Shown: one piece after another, positions 1 through 8,121 of the stretch
Layout: each line of letters begins with the position of its first letter
How positions within the stretch are numbered: the first letter of the stretch is position 1
Origin: JAUIIK01 sp963745675
GTDB lineage: Bacteria > Chloroflexota > Chloroflexia > Thermomicrobiales > CFX8
DNA: 12,128 nucleotides
Assembly: GCA_963745675.1 (NCBI GenBank)
Contig: CAVUYM010000001.1
Span: forward strand, 1-12,128
Direction of reading: 5' to 3'
Notes under the pieces: model-generated
What the model saw: only the letters and a program-made list of their open reading frames with translations
Told to the model about the DNA's origin: nothing
The model's database searches: none
Program-made: the position numbers and the translations under genes

Positions 1-621
1 TCAGGACTTTGTGCCAGAGCCGTGGGGACGGACAAGGTGCTGGGCATCTCCATGCCGGCCTATTCGAGCCCGGAGGATGTCGCGGATGCGCGCCTCATCG
101 CAGAACATTGGGGCATTGAATATCGCCAAATCGATTTGGGCGGCATCTTCGACGCGTTCAAGGAACTTCTGCCCGATGGTTCTCAACTTGCCGACGCGAA
201 CTTGAAGCCGCGGATGCGCATGATCACTCTTTATCATGTCGCCAACACCCTCAATCGTATGGTCATCGGAACCGGCAACCGCAGCGAACTGGAAGTCGGC
301 TACTTCACGAAACATGGTGATGGCGGCGTGGACCTGCTTCCAATAGGCAGTCTTCTCAAAGTCCAGGTGCGTCAGCTCGCCAGAGAGATGGGCGTTCCCG
401 ACCGGATCATTGACCGCCCACCATCGGCCGGACTCTGGGAGGGCCAGACCGACGAGAACGAACTCGGCATCACCTACGAACAGCTCGACGAGGCGCTCGA
501 TGCGATTGCTAACGGAGATACCAGAGATATCCGACCTGAAGTGCTCGAACGAGTAGTCGCGCTCAATCGCGGATCAGCCCACAAACGCCGTCTGGCTCCG
601 ATTTTCGTCCCGTCTGACTGA
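1..621 (+). CDS. nadE: NAD+ synthetase, 3' part (5' end outside window)
   Basis: This enzyme makes NAD+ from deamido-NAD+ (NaAD), ATP and ammonia or glutamine-derived ammonia, the last step of NAD biosynthesis, in the cytoplasm. The frame is open from base 1, starting SGLCARAVGTDKVLGISMP, so the N-terminal SGGxDS pyrophosphatase loop lies just upstream and the gene is cut by the window edge. The ATG-like start at 22 is internal. Family hallmarks are visible in order: KPRMRMITLYHVAN, GTGNRSELEVGYFTKHGDGG (ATP/NaAD site), DLLPIGSLLKVQVRQLA, and PPSAGLWEGQTDENELG. About 206 residues are seen and the C-terminus ends normally with a TGA stop at 619-621. No amidase domain can be judged because the N-terminus is missing. 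The gene reads without frame breaks, unlike most of its neighbours. It is convergent with the ATPase gene, with 31 bases between the stops. Identification is confident. Confidence 0.93.
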   Translation, partial: SGLCARAVGTDKVLGISMPAYSSPEDVADARLIAEHWGIEYRQIDLGGIFDAFKELLPDGSQLADANLKPRMRMITLYHVANTLNRMVIGTGNRSELEVGYFTKHGDGGVDLLPIGSLLKVQVRQLAREMGVPDRIIDRPPSAGLWEGQTDENELGITYEQLDEALDAIANGDTRDIRPEVLERVVALNRGSAHKRRLAPIFVPSD

Positions 622-652
622 GTAATTCGCCGTCACTGACCATCGAACGTTT

Positions 653-1432
653 CTATTTGCCGCGAAAGCGCATCAAGCGCTCCGCGAAACCATCCGGGTC
701 TTCGGCGGCGTTGGCCACACACTCTGCAAGAAAGCGCTCCTGGGCAGCCAACAATCGAGATGCATCTTCGTCGGAGATCTCGCCCCAACCCGCCAGAGCG
801 GCGATCATTCTGCCGGAAAACAAATGGGGTGCGGAGCGTAGCGGATCGCGAACCGATATCTGCTGCAGATCCGGACGGCCGTTACGCAATGTGACCCGGT
901 CTACGCCGACGACTCTTCGAACTTCACGTCCGTCCACCATTCCGCGCCGGAGCATGACAATCAGATCGATTCCGGCGACATGCTCTGGTGGCACTTCGAG
1001 TGGGTAATTCAAGAGCGTCTCGAGTACATGCCCGGCGTAATCGGCATGCATCGTCGTCGCCAGCGGAAAACCCACGCCAAGGCCATCGAAGAGGTACCGC
1101 ACCCCGCGACCCCACAAATACGTCGGTAGGTGGGCGCTGATTTCATTGCAGAGCACATAGCGATCCGATGGGGCAAGCTCGTCGAGATACTCGAAGCGTT
1201 CGTAGATTCCGCGAATGTAGACTGGCCGCGTAGAAGGATCGAGGAATGCGAGAAGCGCGGTCAGCAAGGTAGTCTTTCCGGCCTGATCTTCCGCAGCAGC
1301 AACGATAATACTGCGCCTCATTTCGACCGCCAGTGTCAAGAACGCTGCATCACCGGTCGCAATCGTGTTCGTAGCGATGAGTCGCGGCAAGGGTGAGCGG
1401 ATTGGGGCATGTCGTTGTCCAGACCCCACCAA
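653..1432 (-). CDS. Orphan VirB11/CpaF-like (T2SS/T4SS-family) ATPase, N-terminus misframed
   Basis: This P-loop ATPase resembles the catalytic domain of CpaF/TadA/VirB11 secretion and pilus ATPases. The segment SPLPRLIATNTIATGDAAFL followed by AVEMRRSIIV resembles the strand leading into the P-loop of CpaF. The Walker A motif is A-E-D-Q-A-G-K-T (residues 47-54), with Ala in place of the usual first Gly. A Walker B-like glutamate sits in RYVLCNEISAH (E97), and the His-box appears as ATTMHADYAG (H129), matching the TLHA motif of this family. The apparent TTG start at 1432 is probably false. In another minus-strand frame, residues NYEKPFSWWGLDNDMP run directly into this domain, so a one-base loss (or two extra bases) at the GGGG run 1404-1407 probably splits the gene, and the true start lies near or beyond 1495. 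No pilus or secretion genes are visible nearby. The substrate is unknown and it may not be a secretion motor at all. Confidence 0.6.
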   Translation of the reverse strand: MVGSGQRHAPIRSPLPRLIATNTIATGDAAFLTLAVEMRRSIIVAAAEDQAGKTTLLTALLAFLDPSTRPVYIRGIYERFEYLDELAPSDRYVLCNEISAHLPTYLWGRGVRYLFDGLGVGFPLATTMHADYAGHVLETLLNYPLEVPPEHVAGIDLIVMLRRGMVDGREVRRVVGVDRVTLRNGRPDLQQISVRDPLRSAPHLFSGRMIAALAGWGEISDEDASRLLAAQERFLAECVANAAEDPDGFAERLMRFRGK

Positions 1433-1698
1433 CTAAATGGCTTCTCATAGTTTCTAGCAAGCTTGTCGTTCGCCAGTGCCAAATCCTTTTCACCACTCTT
1501 CGATGGCCACAACTGCGACCACGACGAGGATTCAGATGCTACATGCTGTCTGCCTTCCCGGTCGAGCCATCGGTGAATCGAGCGAGACACCGCGCATGTT
1601 GGAGAATAGTAGATTCTGCCGCTGTTATACTGGATATGTTCGGACAATATCGCCGGACAAACTGCGTGAATTCAGCGAGAGAAAGTGACGATTATCAA
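1433..1698. other. Divergent intergenic region, ATPase gene / lpdV
   Basis: This stretch separates two divergently read genes. On the minus strand roughly 1433-1495 probably still encodes the misframed N-terminus of the ATPase. The rest should hold promoters for both directions, and the only clear promoter element I see is an extended -10 box at 1623-1631 pointing toward lpdV. The open frame that continues upstream of 1699 on the plus strand shows no dehydrogenase-like residues and overlaps the ATPase coding sequence, so it is not taken as coding. Confidence 0.4.
1623..1631 (+). promoter_or_regulatory. Possible extended -10 promoter for lpdV
   Basis: TGTTATACT fits an extended -10 element (TGn followed by TATACT, five of six matches to TATAAT). 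No good -35 hexamer is found at 16-18 bases upstream, which is acceptable for extended -10 promoters. Transcription would start near 1638, giving a leader of about 60 bases before the lpdV ATG at 1699. This is a sequence guess only. Confidence 0.35.
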
Positions 1699-3091
1699 AT
1701 GTCGGCGAACGACTACGACGTCGTATTCCTGGGCGGTGGCACTGGCGGCTATGTTGCCGCAATTCGAGCGAGCCAGCTCGGCCTGAAGGCCGCCGTGGTT
1801 GAAAAAGATCTGGTTGGCGGAACCTGCGTCCATCGTGGCTGTATCCCGGCCAAGTCCCTGCTCAAAGCGGCCGAAGTCGCATCGACCGTAAGGAAAGCCG
1901 CCGAATTCGGCGTCAACCCTGGCGAAGTGACGCTCAACTATGCGCAGGCGATGCGCCGTTCACGGGATGTCGTCGATCAGAATTACAGCGGCATCCAGTA
2001 TCTATTTCGCAAGCATAAGATCGACACGTTTACCGGCTGGGGCACGCTCGTCTCGCCGCGTGAAATCAGCGTGCAACCGGCAGACGGCGAAGCCGAAACG
2101 GTCAAGGCCAGCAAGGCCCTCATCATCGACACCGGCTCGACGCCGCGCGAGATGGACGGCCTGGAATCCAACGGCACGACGATCATCAATAGCGACCACG
2201 CGACTTACAATGAAGATCTGCCAAAGCGCGTCATCATCCGCGGTGCAGGCGCAACCGGACTTGAATTCGCGAGCGTCTATCACGAATTCGACGCCGAAGT
2301 AACCATCGTCGGCAACATCGCTCCCAACGAGGACGCCGAGGTCTCCCGCGATCTGGAACGCTCGTTCAAGCGCCAGGGCATCAACGTCATCTCCGGTCAT
2401 CGCCCCGCGACCCGATGATTTCCAGGTCAGCTGATAGCGGTGTGACGATGAAATACAAGGACGACGTCATCGAAGCCGACGCCCTACTCGTCGCCATCGG
2501 CCGCTACGGCAACATCGAAGGCTTTGGACTCTCAGATATCGGCGTCGAGACGACCGACCGCGGCTACATTGCCGTCGATGACTACATGCGGACAAACGTC
2601 GACGGCGTCTACGCCATCGGCGATGTTACCGGCCTACAGCAACTCGCTCACACAGCCATGCACCAGGGCGTGGTCGCCGTCGAATCTATCGCCGGGCTAC
2701 AAACCACACGTGCTCGATTACAAGAAGATTCCCTGGGTTACCTTCTGTCATCCGGAGATCGGTTCAGTCGGTCTTACCGAGCAGGAAGCGAAGGACGCCG
2801 GATTCAACGTCAAGGTCGGGCAAATTCCCGATGCAGGCCAGCGGCAAGGCACGCGTCGACGGCGACACGACCGGCTTCGCCAAGATCGTCGTCGATGCGG
2901 ATACCGACACCATCCTCGGCTTCCACATACTCGGCCACCTCGCGACGGAACTTATCGCGGAAGCCGGGCTTGCAATGATGTTCGAGGCCAGCGCCTGGGA
3001 GCTGGGCATCACCGTCCACGCACATCCGACCGTCTCGGAGATCTTGCACGAAGCCGCACTGGCAACAGGAGACGGCCCGCTGCACCTGTAG
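1699..3091 (+). CDS. lpdV: Dihydrolipoyl dehydrogenase (E3), four frame slips
   Basis: This FAD flavoprotein re-oxidises the dihydrolipoyl arm of the 2-oxoacid dehydrogenase E2 and passes electrons to NAD+. Seen in order: FAD-binding VVFLGGGTGGYVAA (residues 8-21), the redox disulfide GGTCVHRGCIPAKS (Cys43, Cys48), NAD-binding VIIRGAGATGLEFASVY, the second FAD motif GVYAIGDVTG with QLAHTAMHQG, and the C-terminal active base in HAHPTVSEILHEAA. The reading frame changes four times, each as one extra base: in CCCC 2403-2406, near 2432, in GGG 2694-2696 (restoring AGYKPHVLDY), and in GGG 2818-2820 (restoring VGKFPMQASGKA). Joined length is about 462 residues, normal for E3. ATG 1699 is chosen because it lies just before the FAD motif. 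The Shine-Dalgarno is weak (GAGAAAG). It is the first gene of the bkd cluster, 120 bases before E1 alpha. The symbol reflects the cluster, and lpdA would be equally defensible. Confidence 0.92.
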
Positions 3092-3211
3092 CAGGTGACG
3101 GGCTACGTACAACCGAATAGCACGCTGTGCCCAGACACTCTCGTCCGATATGCATTCCTCATCAGGAGGGATCAGGCGCACATCGGGTAGACAGCAATCG
3201 GAGGACGCACA

Positions 3212-4248
3212 ATGGCAACCGAAGCCAGACAGGAACGACCACCACTTAGCGATAACGAGTCCAATGGGGAAGAGGCCGACCTCGATCCCCAAATCATGCG
3301 GACGATGTACGCGAACATGCTGCTCGCACGCGCTGTCGACGAGCGAATGTGGCAGATGAACCGTATGGGACAAGCGCCATTCGCCGTCTCGGGACAGGGC
3401 CACGAAGCCGCTCAGGGCGGCATGGCGGCGGCACTCGATACATCCAAAGACTGGCTCGTTCCCTACTATCGAGACGTCACTCTCTCGATCGCCTTCGGAC
3501 TGACGCCGCAAGACATTCTGATGGCCCAGCTCTCACGGGCTGACGACCCGACCAGCGGCGGCCGGCAAATGCCCAACCACTTCAGTTCCCGCGAGACTAC
3601 GTATCCTCTCCGGCTCCAGCGTCATCGCAACTCAGATCCCTCACGCGACAGGCATCGCGTTCGCCTCGAAAGCACGCGGCGAGGACGCCGTCACCGTCAC
3701 GTGCTTCGGCGAAGGCGCGACCAGCGAAGGCGACTTCCACGAAGCGATGAACTTCGCGACGATTTACGACCTTCCGATGATCTTCTTTTGCCAGAACAAC
3801 GAATATGCGATCTCGGTACCGACCCGCCTACAGATGGGCGTCGAGCGCGTTGCTGATCGCGCCCTGGGATACAACATGCCCGGCATCCGGGTCGACGGCA
3901 TGGATGCCGTCGAGGTCTACCTGACAGCACGAGAAGCGGTCATTCGCGCCCGCGCCGGCGACGGACCAACCCTGATCGAGGCGATGGTTCGGCGCTTCCA
4001 TCCCCATTCAAGCGACGACGACGACCGTACCTATCGGCCTGAAGCTGAACTGGCGACATTGCGAGAGAACGGGCCGCTCCACACAACCGGAGCGCGGCTC
4101 AAGACAGCTCGGGTTCATTGATGACGAGTGGGAAGAATCAACCCTGGCTGAGATTCGTCAGCGGGTCAACGACGCGACTGATGCCGCGGAGAAAGCACCG
4201 TTGCCAGCAGCCGAAACGTTCGCACAGCACGTTTACTCCGAAAACTAG
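3212..4248 (+). CDS. bkdAA: 2-oxoisovalerate dehydrogenase E1 alpha, two frame slips
   Basis: This is the ThDP-dependent decarboxylase alpha subunit of the branched-chain 2-oxoacid dehydrogenase complex. Seen: LLARAVDERMWQMNRMG, SGQGHEAAQGGMAAAL, VPYYRDVTLSIAFG, MPNHFSSRE, then after a slip RILSGSSVIATQIPHATG, and the ThDP/Mg motif CFGEGATSEGDFHEAMNFA ending in FFCQNNEYAIS. The loop HPHSSDDDDRTYR is typical of the branched-chain enzyme (HxxSDD..YR) rather than of pyruvate dehydrogenase. Slips are one extra base near 3594-3600 and one near 4101-4105. The second restores LKQLGFIDDEWEESTLAEIR and a normal C-terminus ending in YSEN with a TAG at 4246-4248. Joined length is about 344 residues. GGAGG at 3199-3203 lies a good distance before ATG 3212. 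It is followed 36 bases later by E1 beta. Database tools may name it pyruvate dehydrogenase E1 alpha. Confidence 0.92.
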
Positions 4249-4284
4249 ACGGTCCACACCTCTACCAACGAATGAAGATCGGTG

Positions 4285-5272
4285 ATGGCAGAAAAACTTC
4301 TGATTCAAGCAATTCACGATGGACTGGACGAAGCTCTGGCCGAGGACGAACGCGTCGTCATATTCGGTGAGGATGTCGGCACCCGTGGCGGTGTCTTTCG
4401 CGTCACCGACGGCCTGAAAGACAAGTATGGCCCGATGCGAGTCATCGATGCACCACTGGCCGAATCACTGATAATCGGCGCAGGACTCGGAATGGCGGCC
4501 AACGGGCTGATTCCAATCACGGAAATTCAGTTTCTGGACTTTAGCGCGCCGGCCATGGATCAGATCATGAGCGAAGTTGCGCGTCTGCGATACCGCTCGA
4601 ATGGCGACTGGGATTGTCCTATGGTCATCCGTATGCCGTACGGCGGCGGCATCCACGGGGCGCTCTATCACTCGCAGTCGATCGAAGCGATTTACACCCA
4701 CGTGCCAGGGCTCAAGGTCGTCGCGCCAATCGATCCCTATGACGCCAAGGGCCTGCTTCGCCAGGCCGTCCTCGATCCCGATCCGGTGATCTTTCTCGAG
4801 CACAAGAAAGCCTATCGTGCCGTGCGCGGCGAGGTTCCCGACGAGCCTTACACGGTTCCGATTGGCAAGGCCAAGCTGGTGCGCGAAGGCAGCGATCTCA
4901 CGATTATCTCCTATGGCGCGTATCTCTACGAGGCGATCGAAGCGGCGGATGGCTATCGTCGCTGATCAGGGCGGGTCAATCGAAGTAATCGATCTACGCA
5001 CGCTCAAACCGCTTGATACGGAGACGATTCTTGAATCAGTCATGAAGACCGGTAAGGCATTGATCGTCCACGAGGCCAATCGCTTCGGTGGTATCGGCGG
5101 CGAAATCGCGGCGATTATTGCCGAAGAAGCCTTCGCCTATCTCGATGGCCCGGTCATCCGACTCACCTCCCCGGACGTCCCGGCGATGCCATACAGCCCG
5201 CCGCTGGAACAGGCATACCTCATCGACCAAGACGACATTCGAGCCGCAATCGACCGCCTGGCAGCCTTCTAG
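4285..5272 (+). CDS. bkdAB: 2-oxoisovalerate dehydrogenase E1 beta, one frame slip
   Basis: This is the beta subunit of the E1 heterotetramer, completing the ThDP site and contacting E2. Seen: VVIFGEDVGTRGGVFRVTDG, VIDAPLAESLIIGAGLGMA, PITEIQFLDFSAPAMDQI, MPYGGGIHGALYHSQSIEAI, then PGLKVVAPIDPYDAKGLL and VIFLEHKKAYR, all strongly like branched-chain E1 beta. One extra base at about 4951-4956 breaks the frame. After joining, the transketolase C-terminal domain continues as GGSIEVIDLRTLKPLDTETI, HEANRFGGIGGEIAA and SPPLEQAYLIDQDDI. Joined length is about 328 residues, normal. The ATG at 4285 is preferred over the overlapping GTG at 4282. The Shine-Dalgarno is poor (GAAG). E2 starts 21 bases after its TAG stop. 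Confidence 0.93.
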
Positions 5273-5293
5273 CAGCACCGAAAGAGGACCGGC

Positions 5294-6663
5294 ATGACCG
5301 CTACCAAACAAGGAACAACAATCAAGATGCCGAAGCTCGGTGAGAGCGTCACCGAAGGCACGATAGCCGGTTGGCTCAAGAAAGTCGGCGACCGCGTCGA
5401 GCGCTACGACCCGATGGTTGAGGTCATCACCGACAAGGTCAATGCGGAGGTCCCGGCCCCGGTCAGTGGCACACTCGTTGAAATCCTGTCCGAAGAGGGT
5501 GACGTCGTCCCCGTCGGCGAGATTATTTGTGTGATTGACACTGGCGAAATTTCGACCGAAGTTGCAGGAGACGAGCCAGAAGATCGAACCGTGCTGATGT
5601 CAGCCGCACCATTGAGCCAGGTCCGGCCCAGCAAAGAAATGCTCTACAGCGCTGGGCCAACCCAAAAGCGAGCCGAGAAACTCTCAACGAATGGCTCGTC
5701 CGCTCACGATGTCGCAGCCGAGATCAGCAGCGCGCGCAAAGCCCGCGACGAACAGGCGCTACTAAACGTGCGTTCGTCACCGCTTGTGCGTCGTCTAGCC
5801 GAAGAACACGAGATCGACCTGGCGACCGTTGAAGGCACCGGCATTGGTGGCCGCGTCACGAAGTCGGATATCGAAGCGCATATCAAAGAGAGCCAGCAAC
5901 CGAAAGCTTCCCCGCCGATCCGGGATTCCGCCCCAGCTCGACCGCCGGCCCGGGTACCGCAGATCAATGTCTGGCCGGGGGATGAAGTCACCGAGGCGAG
6001 TCCGATGCGACGCCAGATTGCGGAGCACATGGTCCGCTCGGTCACGACGGCTCCGCATGTGACCGTCTGGATGGAAGTCGACATGAGCGCGGTGGTCGAC
6101 TACCGCGAAGCGCACAAGGCTGATTTTCAAGCGCGAGAGGGATTCAGTCTCACGTACGTGCCGCTCGTCCTTAGCGTTGTCGTACGAGGCGCTGCAGGCG
6201 TTTCCCGAGATCAATGCGGTCTGGGACGATGGACGGATAATTCGACGCAAGGCGATCAACGTCGGAATCGCTATCGCTCTCGAAGATGGACTCATCGTGC
6301 CGGTCGTCAAGAATGCCGATGAGAAGAACATCACCGGGTTCGGCCCGAGCGGTAAACGACCTCGTTGAGCGCACCCGCGACGGCAAACTCACACCGGACG
6401 ACGTAAGTGGTGGTACGTTCACGCTAAACAACCCCGGCACACTCGGCTCGATCTCTTCAACACCGCTGCTCGTCCAGCCACAAGCTGGAATTCTCTCGAT
6501 GGAAGCGATCGTCAAGCGGCCGGTTGTCGTCGATGACATGATCGCGATCCGACCGATCATGAATCTCTCGATGTCGGTTGATCACCGCTTGCTCGATGGC
6601 CTTGCAGCAACGCGCTTCTTGTCGGATGTCAAGCAGCGCCTGGAAAGTTTCGACGACCGCTAG
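5294..6663 (+). CDS. bkdB: Lipoamide acyltransferase E2, two frame slips
   Basis: This is the core of the branched-chain complex: it carries the acyl group on lipoyl-lysine and transfers it to CoA. Domains in order: lipoyl domain (about residues 8-85) with MPKLGESVTEGTIAGWLKKV and the lipoylated Lys48 in EVITDKVNAEVPAP; a linker rich in Ala, Pro, Ser and Glu; the E1/E3-binding domain (about 160-197), SSPLVRRLAEEHEIDL to GGRVTKSDIEAHI; then the catalytic domain from about 231, ending with NNPGTLGS and the active-site SMSVDHRLLDGLAA. Slips are one extra base near 6185 (restoring VVVEALQAFPEINAVWDDG) and one in GGG 6336-6338 (restoring ITGSARAVNDLVERTRDGKL). Joined length is about 455 residues with a single lipoyl domain. 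GAGGA lies six bases before the ATG. The YDPMVEVITDKVNAEVP signature favours branched-chain over pyruvate E2. Confidence 0.93.
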
Positions 6664-6765
6664 TCGTCCACTCTATGGCGCGTACGTACGCACCCTGCCA
6701 GGCTACGAGGTTCTTCGTATGACAGAAGCCGAATGGCCCGTGGCAACTGCGACATTTGGCCGATG

Positions 6766-6792
6766 TTGATATGGCTGGCAATCCCCGATACT
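6766..6792 (+). promoter_or_regulatory. Weak candidate promoter upstream of the 45-aa ORF
   Basis: TTGATA at 6766-6771 resembles a -35 box and GATACT at 6787-6792 a -10 box, separated by 15 bases, which is short. If used, transcription would begin near 6799 and would leave out the left arm of the inverted repeat starting at 6781, so promoter and transcribed hairpin cannot both be right. Low confidence. Confidence 0.2.
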
Positions 6793-6817
6793 TGTAAATG
6801 TAAACAAGAAAGGGGAT
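6781..6817 (+). repeat. Inverted repeat overlapping the Shine-Dalgarno of the 45-aa ORF
   Basis: ATCCCC (6781-6786) pairs with GGGGAT (6812-6817), and inside it CTTGT (6791-6795) pairs with ACAAG (6804-6808). The two stems are separated by a small internal loop (GATA opposite AAA), and the apical loop is eight bases, AAATGTAA. The right arm contains the AAGGGG ribosome-binding site of the ORF starting at 6822, so in RNA the site would be masked. As DNA it could instead be an operator. No T-run follows, so it does not look like a terminator. Confidence 0.45.
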
Positions 6818-6821
6818 CGCA

Positions 6822-6959
6822 ATGAACGAAGCGATTTTGATAGCAGAACTGAACCGAGACCGCAACATCGAACTGCGCCACGACGGTTGCCGGCGCTGCG
6901 CCCGGACCCGCACTCGCTGGAACACGAGTGAATTTGGACGCCTTCGCCGCACGTCCTAG
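6822..6959 (+). CDS. Possible 45-aa basic small protein
   Basis: This short ORF begins ATG with a strong Shine-Dalgarno (AAAGGGGAT, spacing suitable) and reads MNEAILIAELNRDRNIELRH, then a very Arg-rich tail with two Cys residues (DGCRRCARTRTRW), ending at TAG 6957-6959. The first 20 residues look like a plausible amphipathic helix. The Arg/Cys-rich tail may be out of frame, given how many slips occur here: an alternative frame after codon 21 reads Ala/Gly/Pro-rich sequence to a TGA near 6983. It lies after bkdB and before the terminator, so it could be the last gene of that unit or a separate one. I do not recognise the family. The evidence is the ribosome-binding site and start only. Confidence 0.35.
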   Translation: MNEAILIAELNRDRNIELRHDGCRRCARTRTRWNTSEFGRLRRTS

Positions 6960-7003
6960 CCTCCGCAGTGCAGCTAACAGCTGATGACGTACGCGATTTG
7001 CAA

Positions 7004-7033
7004 GGCCCGCTCGATTAATGAATCGAGCGGGCC
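7004..7033. terminator. Hairpin terminator between convergent units
   Basis: A perfect 13-bp inverted repeat, GGCCCGCTCGATT and AATCGAGCGGGCC, encloses the loop AATG. On the plus strand it is followed by GATTCGTTTCTG, only a weak T-run. It stands between the plus-strand bkd unit and the minus-strand unit ending with ppk2 at 7249, so it may stop transcription from both sides. The remainder of 7034-7248 shows no gene that I can support. Confidence 0.65.
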
Positions 7034-7248
7034 GATTCGTTTCTGAGTGAAGCGAGGCAGTTGGAGCGGAAGGATTCTATTCTATATGTGGATTTGCCCT
7101 AGCGTTATATTCGACTGCGGCACAGTCCACGAAGACAACGCGGAATAATCCACAACACTTCACTGGCATGACTACAGCCACGAACGCACGAGATATTCGT
7201 CCGAGCTAACCCACCCGCGACAATGATGACTGCTGGTGTCGAGGCTAG

Positions 7249-8074
7249 CTATTCAAAGATCGGAAACGCGTCGATAGCCTCAGCGAACAGCTCATTGGCT
7301 GGAACGACGATCGAGGGTCCGGCGCGCCGACAATTTCTACATCTTTGCCTGCGTATTCGATATTGTGGAGAACGTGGCGGATAGCTCCAACTCGCGCCCG
7401 GCGCTTGTCGTCGGAAAGCACGACAGTCCAGGGAGCGTGTTCAGTATCGGTGTAGTAGAACATCAGCCGTCGCGCTTCAGTGTATTCATCCCATTTCGAA
7501 ATCGCGATGTCGTCCAGCGGGCTCAGCTTCCAATGCTTCATCGGGTCGTTTCTGCGAGCTTCGATGCGTTTACGTTGTTCTCTCCGATCGACAGCGAACC
7601 AGAGCTTGAAGAGATGGGTCCCGCTGTTGATGAGCGAACGCTCCAGCTCCGGAGCCTGGCGCATGAATTCGAGATATTCTTCCGGCGTGCAGAAGCCCAT
7701 CACCCGTTCGACACCCGCCCGGTTGTACCAGGAGCGATCGAAGAAGACAATCTCGCCACCGGTCGGCAACTGGCTGACATAGCGCTGAAAGTACCACTGA
7801 TTGCGTTCCGCATCGTTTGGCTTTTCCAGCGCTACAACACGCGCGCCTCGTGGATTGAGATGCTCGCGGAAGCGCTTGATCGTCCCACCCTTTCCAGCGG
7901 CATCGCGTCCCTCGAAAATAATGACGACACGCTGATTCTCCGCTTTGACCCATGACTGAAGTTTCAGCAATTCGATCTGCAAGTCGTATAGAGACTCCTC
8001 ATAGATCTTGCGTTCAAGGGGTTCATCATAGGGATATTCGATGGCATCATCTCAATCGACTTATCCTTATTCAT
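7249..8074 (-). CDS. ppk2: Polyphosphate kinase 2 (PPK2 family), frame slips at both ends
   Basis: This cytoplasmic kinase transfers phosphate between polyphosphate and nucleotides (GDP/ADP or the reverse). Seen: LQIELLKLQSWVKAENQRVV, Walker A in FEGRDAAGKGGTIKRF, HLNPRGARVVALEKP, QWYFQRYVSQLPTGGEIVFF, the DRSWYNRAGVERVMGF motif, the lid-region RIEARRNDPMKHWKLSP, and SDDKRRARVGAIRHVL. The uninterrupted frame starts only at 7982. Upstream, residues EYPYDEPLERKIYEESLYD continue the conserved N-terminus in frame, and a shift near 8039-8044 joins them to ATG 8074 (MNKDKSIEMM). A missing base near 7314-7318 misframes the C-terminus; corrected, it reads APDPSIVVPANELF and ends FPIFE with TAG at 7249-7251. 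Joined length is about 275 residues, a single-domain class I-like PPK2. It is the last gene of the minus-strand run. Confidence 0.92.
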
Positions 8075-8121
8075 CAATCATTCACTCTCAATCATGCGAA
8101 GAATCCTTCGAGCGTGCCGTC

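Noticed and set aside
1393..1698. N-terminal extension of the E3 frame upstream of ATG 1699
   Set aside because: The added residues have no E3 character, the FAD motif sits right after ATG 1699, and the extension overlaps the ATPase coding sequence on the other strand.
2810..3511. Long minus-strand open frames across the bkd genes (for example 2810-3511 and 5795-6334)
   Set aside because: They are mirror frames of strongly coding GC-rich sequence, with no recognisable domains or ribosome-binding sites.
1699..6663. Programmed ribosomal frameshifting in the bkd cluster, since all nine slips are in the same direction
   Set aside because: The sites share no slippery motif, stop-codon context or downstream structure, and several lie in simple homopolymer runs. 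Other genes in the window show slips in the opposite direction. Sequence error explains this better.
6680..6691. Perfect 12-bp palindrome GCGTACGTACGC just after bkdB
   Set aside because: It is short, single-copy as far as I can see, and made of a simple alternating pattern. There is no supporting context for an operator or integration site.
6960..7248. tRNA or other structured RNA gene in the gap before ppk2
   Set aside because: Apart from the 13-bp terminator hairpin I see no cloverleaf, CCA end or conserved RNA motif.
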